A program made the position numbers and the translations under genes. The notes below the pieces were generated by a model that was given only the letters and a program-made list of their open reading frames with translations, did not search any database and had not been told where the DNA came from. A stretch of 54,908 nt of DNA from Candidatus Planktophila sp. GTDB lineage: Bacteria > Actinomycetota > Actinomycetes > Nanopelagicales > Nanopelagicaceae. The stretch covers positions 1 through 54,908 of the forward strand of contig SHVG01000003.1 in NCBI GenBank assembly GCA_009691145.1. The letters run 5' to 3'. Each line of letters starts with the position of its first letter. Positions within the stretch are counted from its first letter, which is position 1. This document shows positions 10,621 to 21,243 of this stretch, one piece after another.

Positions 10621-11217
10621 ATGAAGGTCGGAGTACTTGCACTACAGGGCGATGTTCGCGAGCACATTAGTGCGCTGATCGCTTGCGGTGTTTATCCGAC
10701 AACTGTTCGCCGCCCCGCCGAGCTGGCAGCAGTTGAAGCACTTGTTATTCCAGGTGGTGAATCAACGACTATCGCCCATCTTTCACAAATATTTGATCTA
10801 TTTCAACCAATCCGAGATCGAATCGCGCATGGAATGCCCGTCTATGGCTCGTGCGCTGGAATGATTTTATTGGCCGATCACATTCTCGATGCTAAGGCCG
10901 GTCAAGAAACCTTCGGCGGTCTCGACATCACAGTTCGTCGAAATGCATTTGGACGCCAGGTTGACTCATTCGAATCCGATATCGCCTTTGCCGATGCAAC
11001 ACCTGCGCCGGTGCGCGCAGTATTTATTCGCGCTCCGTGGGTGGAAGAGATTGGCACCGGTATTGAAATCTTGGCAGAAATAGATTCACATCCAGTGGCG
11101 GTGCGTTCGAAGAGTATTTTGGCGACATCATTTCATCCAGAGCTCACAGGCGATCACCGAATCCACCGATACTTTATTGAGGAAGTAGCACGAGGCGCAC
11201 TGCAACATCTACAGTAG
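10621..11217 (+). CDS. pdxT: Pyridoxal 5'-phosphate synthase glutaminase subunit PdxT
   Basis: [40 protein letters not shown]. Confidence 0.97.
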   Translation: MKVGVLALQGDVREHISALIACGVYPTTVRRPAELAAVEALVIPGGESTTIAHLSQIFDLFQPIRDRIAHGMPVYGSCAGMILLADHILDAKAGQETFGGLDITVRRNAFGRQVDSFESDIAFADATPAPVRAVFIRAPWVEEIGTGIEILAEIDSHPVAVRSKSILATSFHPELTGDHRIHRYFIEEVARGALQHLQ

Positions 11218-11244
11218 TTCGAACTAATACAAAGGGGTTTAACA

Positions 11245-11997
11245 ATGTCTGGCCATTCCAAATGGGCGACAACTAAGCACAAAAAGGCGATTATTGATAG
11301 CCGCCGTGCAAAGGTCTTCGCAAAACAGATTCGTGCAATCGAAGTCGCAGCGCGCAACGGTGGCGCCGATCTTGAGGGCAATCCAACTCTATTTGATGCA
11401 ATCACCAAGGCTAAAAAATCCTCGATGCCGGCCGATAATATCGAGCGTGCAGTTAAACGCGGTGCGGGCCTCGAACTCGGTGCCGCCGATTATCAAACAA
11501 TTATGTATGAGGGTTATGGACCATCCGGTGTTGCCATCATGATCGAATGCCTGACCGATAATAGAAATAGATCCTCCTCCGAAGTTCGCGTTGCAGTAAC
11601 TCGTAACGGCGGAACCATGGCCAATCCTGGCTCGGTTGCATATCTCTTTAACCGTAAAGGCGTTGTCATTGTTAAGAAAAGCGATGGACTCACAGAAGAC
11701 TCGATTCTAGAAGCGGTGCTCGATGCTGGCGCCGAAGCGGTAAATGACTTAGGTGAGGCATTCGAAGTCGTTAGTGAATCAAGTGATTTAGTTCCGGTGA
11801 GAACAGCGCTTCAAGGCGCTGGTATCGATTACGAATCCGCCGATTCATCATTTCTGCCTTCGATGCACATACAACTAGATGCCGATGGGGCCAAGAAGGT
11901 ATTTGAACTCATCGATGCTATTGAAGAGCTCGATGATGTGCAGAACGTCTTTAGTAACTTTGATGTATCGGATGAAGTTATGGCGAGCCTGGATTAA
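11245..11997 (+). CDS. YebC/PmpR family protein
   Basis: [37 protein letters not shown]. Confidence 0.97.
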   Translation: MSGHSKWATTKHKKAIIDSRRAKVFAKQIRAIEVAARNGGADLEGNPTLFDAITKAKKSSMPADNIERAVKRGAGLELGAADYQTIMYEGYGPSGVAIMIECLTDNRNRSSSEVRVAVTRNGGTMANPGSVAYLFNRKGVVIVKKSDGLTEDSILEAVLDAGAEAVNDLGEAFEVVSESSDLVPVRTALQGAGIDYESADSSFLPSMHIQLDADGAKKVFELIDAIEELDDVQNVFSNFDVSDEVMASLD

Positions 11998-12055
11998 ATT
12001 CTTGGTAAAAACCTTAGGCTAGATGTCTCATTGGGCGGTGGAGTTAGGTGGTGGG

Positions 12056-12592
12056 ATGCGAGTTTTGGGTATTGATCCAGGCCTAACGCGCTGCGGCATC
12101 GGAATCGTTGAGGGCGCCGTAGGAAAACCGCTGTCCATGGTGGGTGTGGGAGTCATTCTTACCCCGAGCGATCTTGCCCTTGAATCTCGCTTACTAGAGT
12201 TAGATAGAGCGATTAATGAATGGGTTTCAATCTGGAGCCCCGATGTTATTGCGGTGGAGCGCGTATTTGCTCAGCACAATGTCGGCACCGTGATGGGTAC
12301 GGGACAAGCTGCAGGCATCGCACTTCTTATCGCCGCGAAATCTGGAATCCCCGTGATGATGCATACACCGAGTGAAGTCAAGGCGGCGGTAACGGGATCA
12401 GGTCGGGCAAACAAGGCCCAAGTTGCACAGATGGTCGCCAAACTGCTTAATCTGAGCGAGATTCCAAAGCCCGTTGATGCAACCGATGCATTGGCACTTG
12501 CCATCTGTCATATCTGGCGAGGCGGGGCAAATACAAAGATCGCTACGGCCGTTGCCGCTGAAAAATCACGTCTACGAAAGCTGCGTGGATAG
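12056..12592 (+). CDS. ruvC: Crossover junction endodeoxyribonuclease RuvC
   Basis: MRVLGIDPGLTRCGIGIVEG, AVERVFAQHNVGTVMGTGQAAG; start ATG 12056. Confidence 0.97.
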   Translation: MRVLGIDPGLTRCGIGIVEGAVGKPLSMVGVGVILTPSDLALESRLLELDRAINEWVSIWSPDVIAVERVFAQHNVGTVMGTGQAAGIALLIAAKSGIPVMMHTPSEVKAAVTGSGRANKAQVAQMVAKLLNLSEIPKPVDATDALALAICHIWRGGANTKIATAVAAEKSRLRKLRG

Positions 12593-13207
12593 ATGATCTC
12601 CACAATAAACGGCTCCGTGCGCTCGATTCATAACGATCGATTAATCGTTGAAGTCGGGGGAGTCGGATTAAGCATCTTGGTCAATGCAGCCACCAGCGCC
12701 GGAGTAACGATGGGCTCACAAGTGCAGTTATTTACAACCCTCGTTGTGCGTGAAGACTCACTGACCTTATTTGGATTTCTCAGTGATGAGGCCCGTTCAT
12801 TATTTGAACTAGTACAGACAGTTTCAGGTATCGGTCCGAAGGTTGCGCTATCAATTCTTGGTGCGCTGACGCCTGAAGATTTGGGTCGAGCGATTGCAAC
12901 GCAAGATGTTGCCTCAATCGAGCGAGTACCAGGAATCGGCCGAAAAGGTGCACAGCGAATGATCCTGGAGCTACAGGGAAAGTTAAGCGTTCTATCGAGC
13001 GGGCCAACCTACGCTGGACATGTTGCACCGTGGCGTGAGAATTTAACTGGGGCACTAGTCTCTCTGGGGTTTTCTCCCAAAGAGTCCGATAGCGCTATCT
13101 CTGCGGTGCTTTCACGCTTATCGGCCAATGGTGAAGATCCATCAAAAGTAGCGTTAAGTGATCTATTGAAAGCCGCCTTAGCAAATGCAAAGAGTTCACG
13201 TGGCTGA
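12593..13207 (+). CDS. ruvA: Holliday junction branch migration protein RuvA
   Basis: [48 protein letters not shown]. Confidence 0.97.
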   Translation: MISTINGSVRSIHNDRLIVEVGGVGLSILVNAATSAGVTMGSQVQLFTTLVVREDSLTLFGFLSDEARSLFELVQTVSGIGPKVALSILGALTPEDLGRAIATQDVASIERVPGIGRKGAQRMILELQGKLSVLSSGPTYAGHVAPWRENLTGALVSLGFSPKESDSAISAVLSRLSANGEDPSKVALSDLLKAALANAKSSRG

Positions 13208-14240
13208 GGATCGCTTAGTGGCTTCAAATATTAAGGGTGAGGAATCAGCGCTGGAGCATGCACTCCGTCCAACAACGTTAAAAGAGTTCATTGGTCAGCA
13301 TCGCGTGCGCGAACAAATCGATGTTTTGCTAACGGCCGCTCGCCATCGCAAGACACCTGCCGACCATATTTTATTATCGGGCCCGCCTGGACTTGGAAAA
13401 ACAACTCTGGCACTTATTTTAGCTAGCGAGATGTCGGCACCGATTCGAATTTCCAGCGGTCCTGCCATTACACATGCCGGAGATCTAGCTGCGATTCTCT
13501 CATCCCTAGTTGAGGGGGAGATTTTATTTCTCGATGAGATACACCGTTTACCAAGGCCGGCTGAAGAGCTTTTATATTTAGCGATGGAGGATTTTCGCGT
13601 CGATGTTGTAGTCGGTAAAGGTCCTGGTGCCACAGCGATTCCGCTACAGCTCCCACATTTCACTCTCGTTTGCGCAACAACGCGCAGCGGTTTATTAACT
13701 AGTCCGTTACGTGATCGCTTTGGTTTCACTGCGCACTTGGATTTCTATAGCGATGAGGAGCTCGCACAGGTTATAACTCGCAGTGCAGCCCTGCTTGAAA
13801 TCAAGATCGCTCCGGATGCAGTTACTGAAATATCTGGCCGCTCTCGTGGTACCCCGCGTATCGCCAATCGATTACTGCGTAGGGTTCGTGACTATGGACA
13901 GGTCAAGGGCAGCGCTCTTATCTCCTTGGTAGATACCCAGGCAGCACTTGAGATCTACGAGATCGATGCGCTGGGTTTAGATCGATTGGATCGCGCTGTT
14001 TTAACGGCGCTCATCGAGCGCTTCAATGGGGGGCCGGTAGGTCTTTCAACGCTAGCGATCGCAGTTGGCGAAGAGAGTGAGACCGTTGAATCAGTTGCCG
14101 AGCCCTTTCTGGTGCGCAATGGATTCATGGCCAGAACTGCGCGTGGACGGGTTGCAACTGCGATGGGTTTTGCCCATATAGGACGAACACCACCTCCTCA
14201 ACTTGCATCTCTTTTCGACACACCCGCAATTGATGCCTAG
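13200..14240 (+). CDS. ruvB: Holliday junction branch migration helicase RuvB
   Basis: [44 protein letters not shown] start at 13200 overlapping ruvA is likely. Confidence 0.97.
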   Translation: MAEDRLVASNIKGEESALEHALRPTTLKEFIGQHRVREQIDVLLTAARHRKTPADHILLSGPPGLGKTTLALILASEMSAPIRISSGPAITHAGDLAAILSSLVEGEILFLDEIHRLPRPAEELLYLAMEDFRVDVVVGKGPGATAIPLQLPHFTLVCATTRSGLLTSPLRDRFGFTAHLDFYSDEELAQVITRSAALLEIKIAPDAVTEISGRSRGTPRIANRLLRRVRDYGQVKGSALISLVDTQAALEIYEIDALGLDRLDRAVLTALIERFNGGPVGLSTLAIAVGEESETVESVAEPFLVRNGFMARTARGRVATAMGFAHIGRTPPPQLASLFDTPAIDA

Positions 14241-14251
14241 ACTCTGCCTCT

Positions 14252-15883
14252 ATGTCTACACCAACTAAAGCTATAAAGACGGCTGGCCGTCCCGCCCGTT
14301 CATTGGCAGTTTTGGCCCTGGTGCTTCTGGCCCTGGTCGCACTTGTCTTTGTTCAAGGAGCAACGGCCGTGCGTCTTGGCCTGGATCTTCGAGGTGGAAC
14401 CTCCGTCACCCTTCAACCGCGTATTGCACCGGGAGAAAGTGGAAAGGTTACAAACGTGGCGATCGACCAAGCGGTCTCAATCATTCGTCAACGCGTTAAC
14501 TCTTTAGGTGTGGCTGAATCCGAGGTTGCAGCCCAAGGTAGTGGCACAAATCGCCAGATCGTTATCTCAGTTCCTGGAGATACTGGACGCAGAGTTGTCG
14601 AGTTAGTTGGTCAAACTGCAGAGCTTCGCTTTCGCCAAGTTCTTGCAAGCTCACCAGGTATCGCAACGGCAGGCTCTACCGCAGCAGTAACGGCAGGCTC
14701 TACCGCAGCAGTAACGGCAGGCTCGAGCGCGGCAGTAACGGCAGGCTCGAGCGCGGCAGCAACGGCAGGCTCTACCGCGGCAGTAGAGACTGGCTCAACG
14801 GCGACTCCGATTAACGGTGTTAGTGCTGCAGTTGATGCAAAGTTCGCCGCCCTTGATTGTACGAAGGTAGCAAATCTTCAAGGTACTGGCGCCGATAGAC
14901 CAACTGAGACGATTGCAGTATGTGATCGCGCGGGAACAACGAAATATATTTTGGCACCGGCTGAAGTATTGGGTCGACAGATTTCAAAGGCATCTGCAGG
15001 AATCGATACACAGGGTGGAAACGCTTGGTATGTAAGTCTGACTTTTAATGGCGAGGGCACAACTGCTTTCGGCGCACTCACCACTCGCGTTACAACTTTG
15101 GTCGAACCGCTCAATCAGGTAGCGATCGTTCTCGATGGATTAGTAGTTTCATCACCACGTATCAACGAGCCGATTCCATCTGGAAATGCGCAGATCACCG
15201 GAAGCTTTACGCAACTTGAAGCCCAGGATTTAGCAAATGTTTTGAAGTACGGTGCATTGCCACTTGCATTTGATCGCGGGGAAGTTCAACAGGTTTCTCC
15301 AACGCTGGGAGCTGATCAATTAAATGCGGGCTTAATCGCTGGCGGACTTGGCTTACTCCTGGTCTTCCTGTACTCACTTCTTTACTACCGCGGACTGGGT
15401 CTTGTCACCGTTGGCTCACTCCTTGTCGCTGGATCATTTGTCGGCGTTTTATTCCTGCTTCTTGGAAAGTGGATTGGATTCACATTGACTTTGGCTGGAA
15501 TTGCCGGTGCCATTGTCGCGATCGGTGTCACGGCCGACTCATTTATCGTTTACTTCGAACGTATACGAGATGAGCTACGAGAGGGCAGATCGCTACGTAC
15601 AGCCGTTGAAACTGGCTGGATACGTGCTCGTCATACAATTCTTGTAGCCGACTTCGTCTCCATTATCGCCGCCGTTCTTCTCTACTTCTTTGCAGTCGGC
15701 GGAGTTCGCGGATTCGCATTTACATTAGGACTAACAACTCTGATCGATTTACTTGTTGTCTTCTTCTTCACAAAACCTCTAGTAACGATCCTTGCTCAAT
15801 TGAATTTCTACTCTTCAGGTCATGCACTCTCTGGCTTTTCAGCTAAGAGCACCGGAACCCTGCCAGTAACAAAGGAGGCATAA
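14252..15883 (+). CDS. secD: Protein translocase subunit SecD
   Basis: LGLDLRGGTSVTL, IRQRVNSLGVAES, VTADSFIVYFERIRDELREG. Confidence 0.96.
   Translation: MSTPTKAIKTAGRPARSLAVLALVLLALVALVFVQGATAVRLGLDLRGGTSVTLQPRIAPGESGKVTNVAIDQAVSIIRQRVNSLGVAESEVAAQGSGTNRQIVISVPGDTGRRVVELVGQTAELRFRQVLASSPGIATAGSTAAVTAGSTAAVTAGSSAAVTAGSSAAATAGSTAAVETGSTATPINGVSAAVDAKFAALDCTKVANLQGTGADRPTETIAVCDRAGTTKYILAPAEVLGRQISKASAGIDTQGGNAWYVSLTFNGEGTTAFGALTTRVTTLVEPLNQVAIVLDGLVVSSPRINEPIPSGNAQITGSFTQLEAQDLANVLKYGALPLAFDRGEVQQVSPTLGADQLNAGLIAGGLGLLLVFLYSLLYYRGLGLVTVGSLLVAGSFVGVLFLLLGKWIGFTLTLAGIAGAIVAIGVTADSFIVYFERIRDELREGRSLRTAVETGWIRARHTILVADFVSIIAAVLLYFFAVGGVRGFAFTLGLTTLIDLLVVFFFTKPLVTILAQLNFYSSGHALSGFSAKSTGTLPVTKEA
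14663..14806 (+). repeat. 24-bp in-frame tandem repeat in secD, five good units and a degenerate sixth
   Basis: Units of (g/c)taacggcaggctctaccgcagca type encoding (V/A)TAGS(T/S)AA, read directly from sequence. Confidence 0.95.
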
Positions 15884-15886
15884 GTA

Positions 15887-16936
15887 ATGTTAAAGCTCTC
15901 AGGTATTGGTGGCCGTCTCTACCGCGGTGAAACATCTATCGATTTCATTGGTAAGCGCCGGCGTTGGTACTCAATCTCAGCTCTCTTCATCTTGCTATCT
16001 ATCGCAGCTCTGTCTTTGCAGGGCCTGCATCTTGGTATCGAGTTCAAGGGCGGCTCATCCTTTACCGTTAACAAGGCAGGTGCATCTATTGCCGATGCTC
16101 GTGCAGCGGTTGCTACAGTAGGTATCCCCGGCGAAATCATTGTGCAAAATATCGGCACGGATAAGGTCCGCGTACAGACAGTGGCCCTTGATGCTGCACA
16201 AAATAACGCTGTGCAAGATGCGCTAGCTACAAAGTTCTCAGTCACCGTTGAATCAATCGATACACAGATCGTTGGGCCTTCGTGGGGTAAGGAGATCACA
16301 CGCAAGGCGCTCTACGGTCTATTTGGATTCCTCATCTGCGTGATGCTCTATCTGGCGATGGCCTTTGAGCCCAAGATGTCGGTCGCTGCAATCGTTGCAG
16401 TTATTCATGACGTCTTTATTACCGTTGGAATTTATGCACTGGTTGGCTTCGATGTCACACCTGCTACCGTCATTGGCTTCTTAACTATTCTGGGTTACTC
16501 CCTCTATGACACCGTTGTTGTCTTCGACAAGATCCGTGAAAACACGCGTACGATTACAGCAAGTTCGAAGAGCACCTATTCGCAGGCAACTAACCTGGCT
16601 GTTAACCAGACATTGGTACGATCATTTAATACCTCGCTTATCGCTCTACTTCCAGTGGGATCGATCTTGTTCGTCGGTGCAGGACTCCTTGGCGCCGGTA
16701 CGTTAAAAGATCTCTCGCTTGCACTCTTTATCGGTTTAGCGGTGGGTACATACTCATCGGTCTTTATCGCACCACCAGTGCTAGCTCAGTTACGTGAGAA
16801 AGAGCCTGCGATGATCGCACTTGCTAAACGCGTCAATGGCCGTGGCGCAACACCAACAACCTTTGCTCCAGTTGTCGTTGCAAGCGGTGAACACCGTGGA
16901 CCACGTAACCAGCCAAAGCGTAAAGGCCGCAAGTAG
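15887..16936 (+). CDS. secF: Protein translocase subunit SecF
   Basis: LGIEFKGGSSFTV; VIGFLTILGYSLYDTVVVFDKIREN. Confidence 0.96.
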   Translation: MLKLSGIGGRLYRGETSIDFIGKRRRWYSISALFILLSIAALSLQGLHLGIEFKGGSSFTVNKAGASIADARAAVATVGIPGEIIVQNIGTDKVRVQTVALDAAQNNAVQDALATKFSVTVESIDTQIVGPSWGKEITRKALYGLFGFLICVMLYLAMAFEPKMSVAAIVAVIHDVFITVGIYALVGFDVTPATVIGFLTILGYSLYDTVVVFDKIRENTRTITASSKSTYSQATNLAVNQTLVRSFNTSLIALLPVGSILFVGAGLLGAGTLKDLSLALFIGLAVGTYSSVFIAPPVLAQLREKEPAMIALAKRVNGRGATPTTFAPVVVASGEHRGPRNQPKRKGRK

Positions 16937-16945
16937 GCAGCTAAC

Positions 16946-19108
16946 GTGGATACTTTGATTGCACCAGTTGTTAGCGCGCTCAAAGAAAACCATGCCACAA
17001 GCAAGGCCGAGGATGTGGAGCGGGCCTTTCTTATCGCCGAAAAAGCCCACGAAGGTCAGCTACGTAAATCGGGGGAGCGTTATATAACGCACCCTGTTGC
17101 AGTTGCGCATATTCTCGCCGAACTTGGATTAAGTACTGAAACAGTTATTGCTGCTCTCTTACACGACACCGTTGAAGATACGCCATACTCACTCAAAGAG
17201 CTACGCCATGATTTTGGCGATGAGGTAGCTAACCTCGTAGATGGCGTTACCAAGTTGGACAAGCTGACCTATGGGCCAATGGCCGAGGCTGAAACGGTTC
17301 GAAAAATGGTTATTGCTATGTCGCGCGATATTCGCGTACTAGTTATCAAACTCGCCGATCGTTTGCATAATGCGCGCACATGGAGATACGTCTCTCAGGA
17401 AAGCGCCGAGCGTAAGGCACGCGAAACATTGGATATTTACGCCCCATTAGCTCACCGTCTCGGAATGAATGCCATGAAGTGGGAGCTCGAGGATCTCTCC
17501 TTTGAAGTTCTTGAACCAAAGAAATTCGAGGAGATTTCCCGACTAGTAGCAGAGCGATCACCATCGCGCGATTTGTTGACGGCGACGGTAATACAAACGG
17601 TGACCGAGGATTTAGCTAAGGACTCAATTCATGCAACGGTAACAGGGCGACAAAAGCATTTTTTCTCCGTCTATCAAAAAATGGTCGTACGCGGGCGCGA
17701 ATTCAATGATATCTACGACCTTGTAGGTATCCGTGTCCTAGTCAATGATGTCCGTGATTGCTATGCAGTTCTGGGTTCGATTCACGCACGATGGAGTCCG
17801 GTTCCTGGGCGATTCAAAGATTACATTGCAATGCCGAAGTTCAATCTCTACCAATCACTTCACACAACAGTCATTGGCCCAACAGGTAAGGCCATTGAGA
17901 TTCAGATCCGCACATTTGATATGCATGCACGGGCCGAGTTCGGTATCGCAGCTCACTGGAAATATAAGCAGGGGGCCGAAACAAATGAGTCATCACCTGA
18001 GATGTTGTGGCTGCGCCAGTTACATGAGTGGCAGAAGGAGACTGAGGATCCATCGGAGTTTCTCGAGGCGCTGCGCTTTGATTTAGGTTCACCTGAAGTC
18101 TTTGTATTTACACCGAAGGGAAGTGTTATAGCACTGCCTGGCGGATCTACCCCAGTCGACTTTGCATTCTCAGTGCACACCGATGTCGGTCTGCGATGTG
18201 CGGGAGCAAAGGTCAATGGACGTTTAGTACCCCTGGAATCACGGTTAAACAATGGTGATGTAGTTGAGATTGTGACAAATAAGGCTGAGCACGCAGGGCC
18301 AAGTAGAGATTGGCTTAACTTCGTTCAGAGCCCGCGTGCGCGCTCAAAGATTAAGGCATGGTTTAGCAAAGAGCGGCGCGAGGAGGCCATTGATGCCGGA
18401 CGTGAATCTATCGCCCGTCAGATGCGCAAAGCAGGATTGCCATTGCAGAAGATATTTGCAGGACAGTCGCTGCTTGAACTAGCACACGATCTGCACTACT
18501 CAGATATTGATGGTTTGTATTCTGCGGTGGGCGATGGCCATGTATCTGCTGCATCGATAATCGATAAGTTAGTTGTAGCTCGCGGGGGAGATGATTCTCA
18601 TCCTGAGCCAACGATGGATGTTCTGCCAACTCGGGCACCGACAACACGCCGTTCAAGTAATGCAGTCGATGTCGAGGGCACAGATGATGTCTTGGTAAAG
18701 CTTGCCCGTTGCTGCACACCGGTTCCGGGTGATGCGATTATGGGTTTTATTACCAAGGGCAGTGGAGTTTCGATTCACAGAAGTGATTGCGTTAACGCTG
18801 TTGATCTTCTGGTAAATCAATCTGATCGAGTTGTCAAAGTGCAGTGGCGGGTAGGTGCCGGCTCTATTTTCCTGGTCAACATTCAAGTCGAGGCTTTAGA
18901 TCGCGCATCGTTGTTGGCCGATGTGACTCGCACATTATCTGATCAGCATGTAAATATCCTCAGCGCATCGGTTAGTACCTCTAAGGATCGCACAGCGTTT
19001 TCACGTTTTACCTTTGAGATGGCAGATGCGACCCATCTAGATGCCGTCCTAGGTGCGGTACGAAATATTGAGGGCGTCTATGACGTCTATCGAACAACTA
19101 ATAATTAA
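16946..19108 (+). CDS. rel: Bifunctional (p)ppGpp synthetase/hydrolase, RelA/SpoT family
   Basis: HD domain (ALLHDTVEDTPYS), RelA_SpoT domain, TGS and C-terminal ACT domains. Confidence 0.95.
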   Translation: MDTLIAPVVSALKENHATSKAEDVERAFLIAEKAHEGQLRKSGERYITHPVAVAHILAELGLSTETVIAALLHDTVEDTPYSLKELRHDFGDEVANLVDGVTKLDKLTYGPMAEAETVRKMVIAMSRDIRVLVIKLADRLHNARTWRYVSQESAERKARETLDIYAPLAHRLGMNAMKWELEDLSFEVLEPKKFEEISRLVAERSPSRDLLTATVIQTVTEDLAKDSIHATVTGRQKHFFSVYQKMVVRGREFNDIYDLVGIRVLVNDVRDCYAVLGSIHARWSPVPGRFKDYIAMPKFNLYQSLHTTVIGPTGKAIEIQIRTFDMHARAEFGIAAHWKYKQGAETNESSPEMLWLRQLHEWQKETEDPSEFLEALRFDLGSPEVFVFTPKGSVIALPGGSTPVDFAFSVHTDVGLRCAGAKVNGRLVPLESRLNNGDVVEIVTNKAEHAGPSRDWLNFVQSPRARSKIKAWFSKERREEAIDAGRESIARQMRKAGLPLQKIFAGQSLLELAHDLHYSDIDGLYSAVGDGHVSAASIIDKLVVARGGDDSHPEPTMDVLPTRAPTTRRSSNAVDVEGTDDVLVKLARCCTPVPGDAIMGFITKGSGVSIHRSDCVNAVDLLVNQSDRVVKVQWRVGAGSIFLVNIQVEALDRASLLADVTRTLSDQHVNILSASVSTSKDRTAFSRFTFEMADATHLDAVLGAVRNIEGVYDVYRTTNN

Positions 19109-19109
19109 A

Positions 19110-20408
19110 TTAGCTGAACTCAGTCAGACTTCTCTCTGCCTCTTCTAGCCATACCTTTCGAGCATCTGCAGACTCACGTGAATCTGCAGCCTTTTTAGTA
19201 TTGCCAGCGGCCTCAGATTTCGCCGCGATCTTTTCATAGTTTTCGATTGAATCGCTGAGCTGCTTAACGACTTCGGCGGCTCGTGCCTTGGCCGCTGTAT
19301 CACTTTTGCGCCAGTGTGTAGCCTCTGCCTCTTTAATAAGTGATTCAACTGCATGCACGCGGGCATCTAGGGATGTTCGCTTATTGCGATGGGTCATTCC
19401 GATCTTGCTCCACGTGTTCATGTGATCGCGCAACGCCTTTTTCGCCTCGCCGAGATTGGTAATAGGCGTAAGGGCCTCGATCAGAATAAGGAGCTCTTCG
19501 CGCTTAATCAGATTAGTAGCCATTGTTACATCGCGCTTCTCCAAGTCAGCGTTCTTAGCGGTAAAGAACTGATCCTGTGCTGCTTTAAAGCGGGCCCACA
19601 TCTTGGCATCGTCACTTGGCTTACCTCGACCAGATGCCTTCCAGGCATCCATCAAAACCTTAAATCGCTTTGCAGTTGGGACCCACTGCGTTGAGCTCGC
19701 TAATGATTCAGCTTCAGTAATGATCACCTTCTTGGCCTCTGATACAACGCTATGAACGGCTTCTAGGGCGGCAAAGTGAGTGCGACGTCGCTTATCAAAC
19801 TTATTACGAGAAGATGAGAAGCGCTTCCAGAGAGCTGCATCGGCCGTCTTATTTAAACGCGGCGCAGATTTCCATTCATCGAGCAGCACCTTTAAGCGAT
19901 CCCCAGTAACTTTCCATGACTCTGATAGCGCCAATGACTCGGCCTCTGCGACAATCTTTTCCTTCTCAATTAAAATCTGCTCAAGGCGCGCCTTCTTGGC
20001 CGCACTCTCGGCCGCTTTCTTAGCCTCATATGCCTCGCGATGACCTTCAATCAATGGTTCGATCTGTTCGACCGATGCCGAGAGGGCATCTAGATCGCCA
20101 ACTGCATTGAGCTCTTTGACTTGATCACGGAGCTTCTTAACTGCCGTGTACGCATCGGATGGAACAAGTGCGCCACTTTTAATGCGCGCAGCTAATAATG
20201 CAACCTCTGCGGCGAGCATCTCAAATTTGCGCACGAAATATGCAAGGGCTTCCTCTGCTGTCTTGCCGGGATATGAACCAACGGGTTTTTCCCCGCTCGA
20301 TATACGAACATAGACGGTGCCATCTTCGGCAACCCGTCCAAATGCTGCAGGATCTCCAATCAGGGCAGTTGCCGCTGATGCTTGGGGTACTGGATCGAAA
20401 TCGGTCAT
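19110..20408 (-). CDS. DUF349 domain-containing protein
   Basis: Repeated W(K)xxGxxx..D..LWxRF..A.D.FF pattern: DEWKSAPRLNKTADAALWKRFSSSRNKF, DAWKASGRGKPSDDAKMWARFKAAQDQFF. Confidence 0.88.
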   Translation of the reverse strand: MTDFDPVPQASAATALIGDPAAFGRVAEDGTVYVRISSGEKPVGSYPGKTAEEALAYFVRKFEMLAAEVALLAARIKSGALVPSDAYTAVKKLRDQVKELNAVGDLDALSASVEQIEPLIEGHREAYEAKKAAESAAKKARLEQILIEKEKIVAEAESLALSESWKVTGDRLKVLLDEWKSAPRLNKTADAALWKRFSSSRNKFDKRRRTHFAALEAVHSVVSEAKKVIITEAESLASSTQWVPTAKRFKVLMDAWKASGRGKPSDDAKMWARFKAAQDQFFTAKNADLEKRDVTMATNLIKREELLILIEALTPITNLGEAKKALRDHMNTWSKIGMTHRNKRTSLDARVHAVESLIKEAEATHWRKSDTAAKARAAEVVKQLSDSIENYEKIAAKSEAAGNTKKAADSRESADARKVWLEEAERSLTEFS

Positions 20409-20577
20409 GCTGGTGATCCTTTCAGCGCGTTGTTCGTTACGAACGTCGCTATGTATGTCATGGGCCGAACAAAGAATCTTTGAACGGACGTGAATTGAGC
20501 GTTTAGGTAGGGTAAAAGGTACCCTGTCCTAGCCTCTTAGCGTCAATCGCTTCTCAGGCTCAGAGGTAAGGGGGGAG

Positions 20578-21243
20578 ATGATGCTCGTTGCCTCATTTGC
20601 CGCCCCTATCTTTGCCACCAATTGTTGGGTTATCGCCAGCGGCCGGGGGGCCGAATGCGTCGTCATCGATCCTGGGATGCCAGATGTATCCCAACAGCTC
20701 TGGCAGATCCTGGATGAGTTCGCCCTAAAGCCGGTAGCTGTCATAGCCACGCATGGGCATATAGACCATACATTTTCAATTACGCCAATCGCCGATGGCT
20801 ATGGCATCCCTGCATATATTCATAACCAGGATCGAGTCGCACTCATACATCCAGAGAGAGTCTTATCTCCAGAATTTGCTGCGACATTGACGGGCATGGA
20901 GTTTGTTGAGCCACGTGATGTAAGAGAATTGCGCAATGGTGAACTCCTTGATCTCGTCGGGCTTAGCTTTAGAGCTATTCACGCCCCCGGTCATACGGCG
21001 GGCTCACTGATGTTTGAGGTATCAGAGGAGATTTTGATTAGTGGCGATGTTCTTTTTGCAGGTTCTATCGGACGCACCGATTCGCCAACGGGCTCAGCCA
21101 AAGATATGGAAGAGACATTGCGCAAAAAAGTTCTTCCCCTAGGCGATCATTTGCGGGTCCTACCCGGACATGGTCCTGAAACCACGATTGCGCATGAGCG
21201 CAAGAACAATCCATATCTAAAATCCATGAAGGCGTGCTACTAA
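20578..21243 (+). CDS. MBL-fold metallohydrolase (glyoxalase II-like)
   Basis: THGHIDHTF (HxHxDH), [27 protein letters not shown]. Confidence 0.92.
   Translation: MMLVASFAAPIFATNCWVIASGRGAECVVIDPGMPDVSQQLWQILDEFALKPVAVIATHGHIDHTFSITPIADGYGIPAYIHNQDRVALIHPERVLSPEFAATLTGMEFVEPRDVRELRNGELLDLVGLSFRAIHAPGHTAGSLMFEVSEEILISGDVLFAGSIGRTDSPTGSAKDMEETLRKKVLPLGDHLRVLPGHGPETTIAHERKNNPYLKSMKACY

Noticed and set aside
10056-10667. 203-aa minus-strand ORF inside pdxS
   Set aside because: Antisense shadow of a highly conserved PdxS; no recognisable domain.
20432-20444. GTTCGTTACGAAC as an actinobacterial LexA/SOS box
   Set aside because: The known box is GAAC-N4-GTTC; here the half-sites are in the opposite orientation, so it is kept only as an unexplained dyad.
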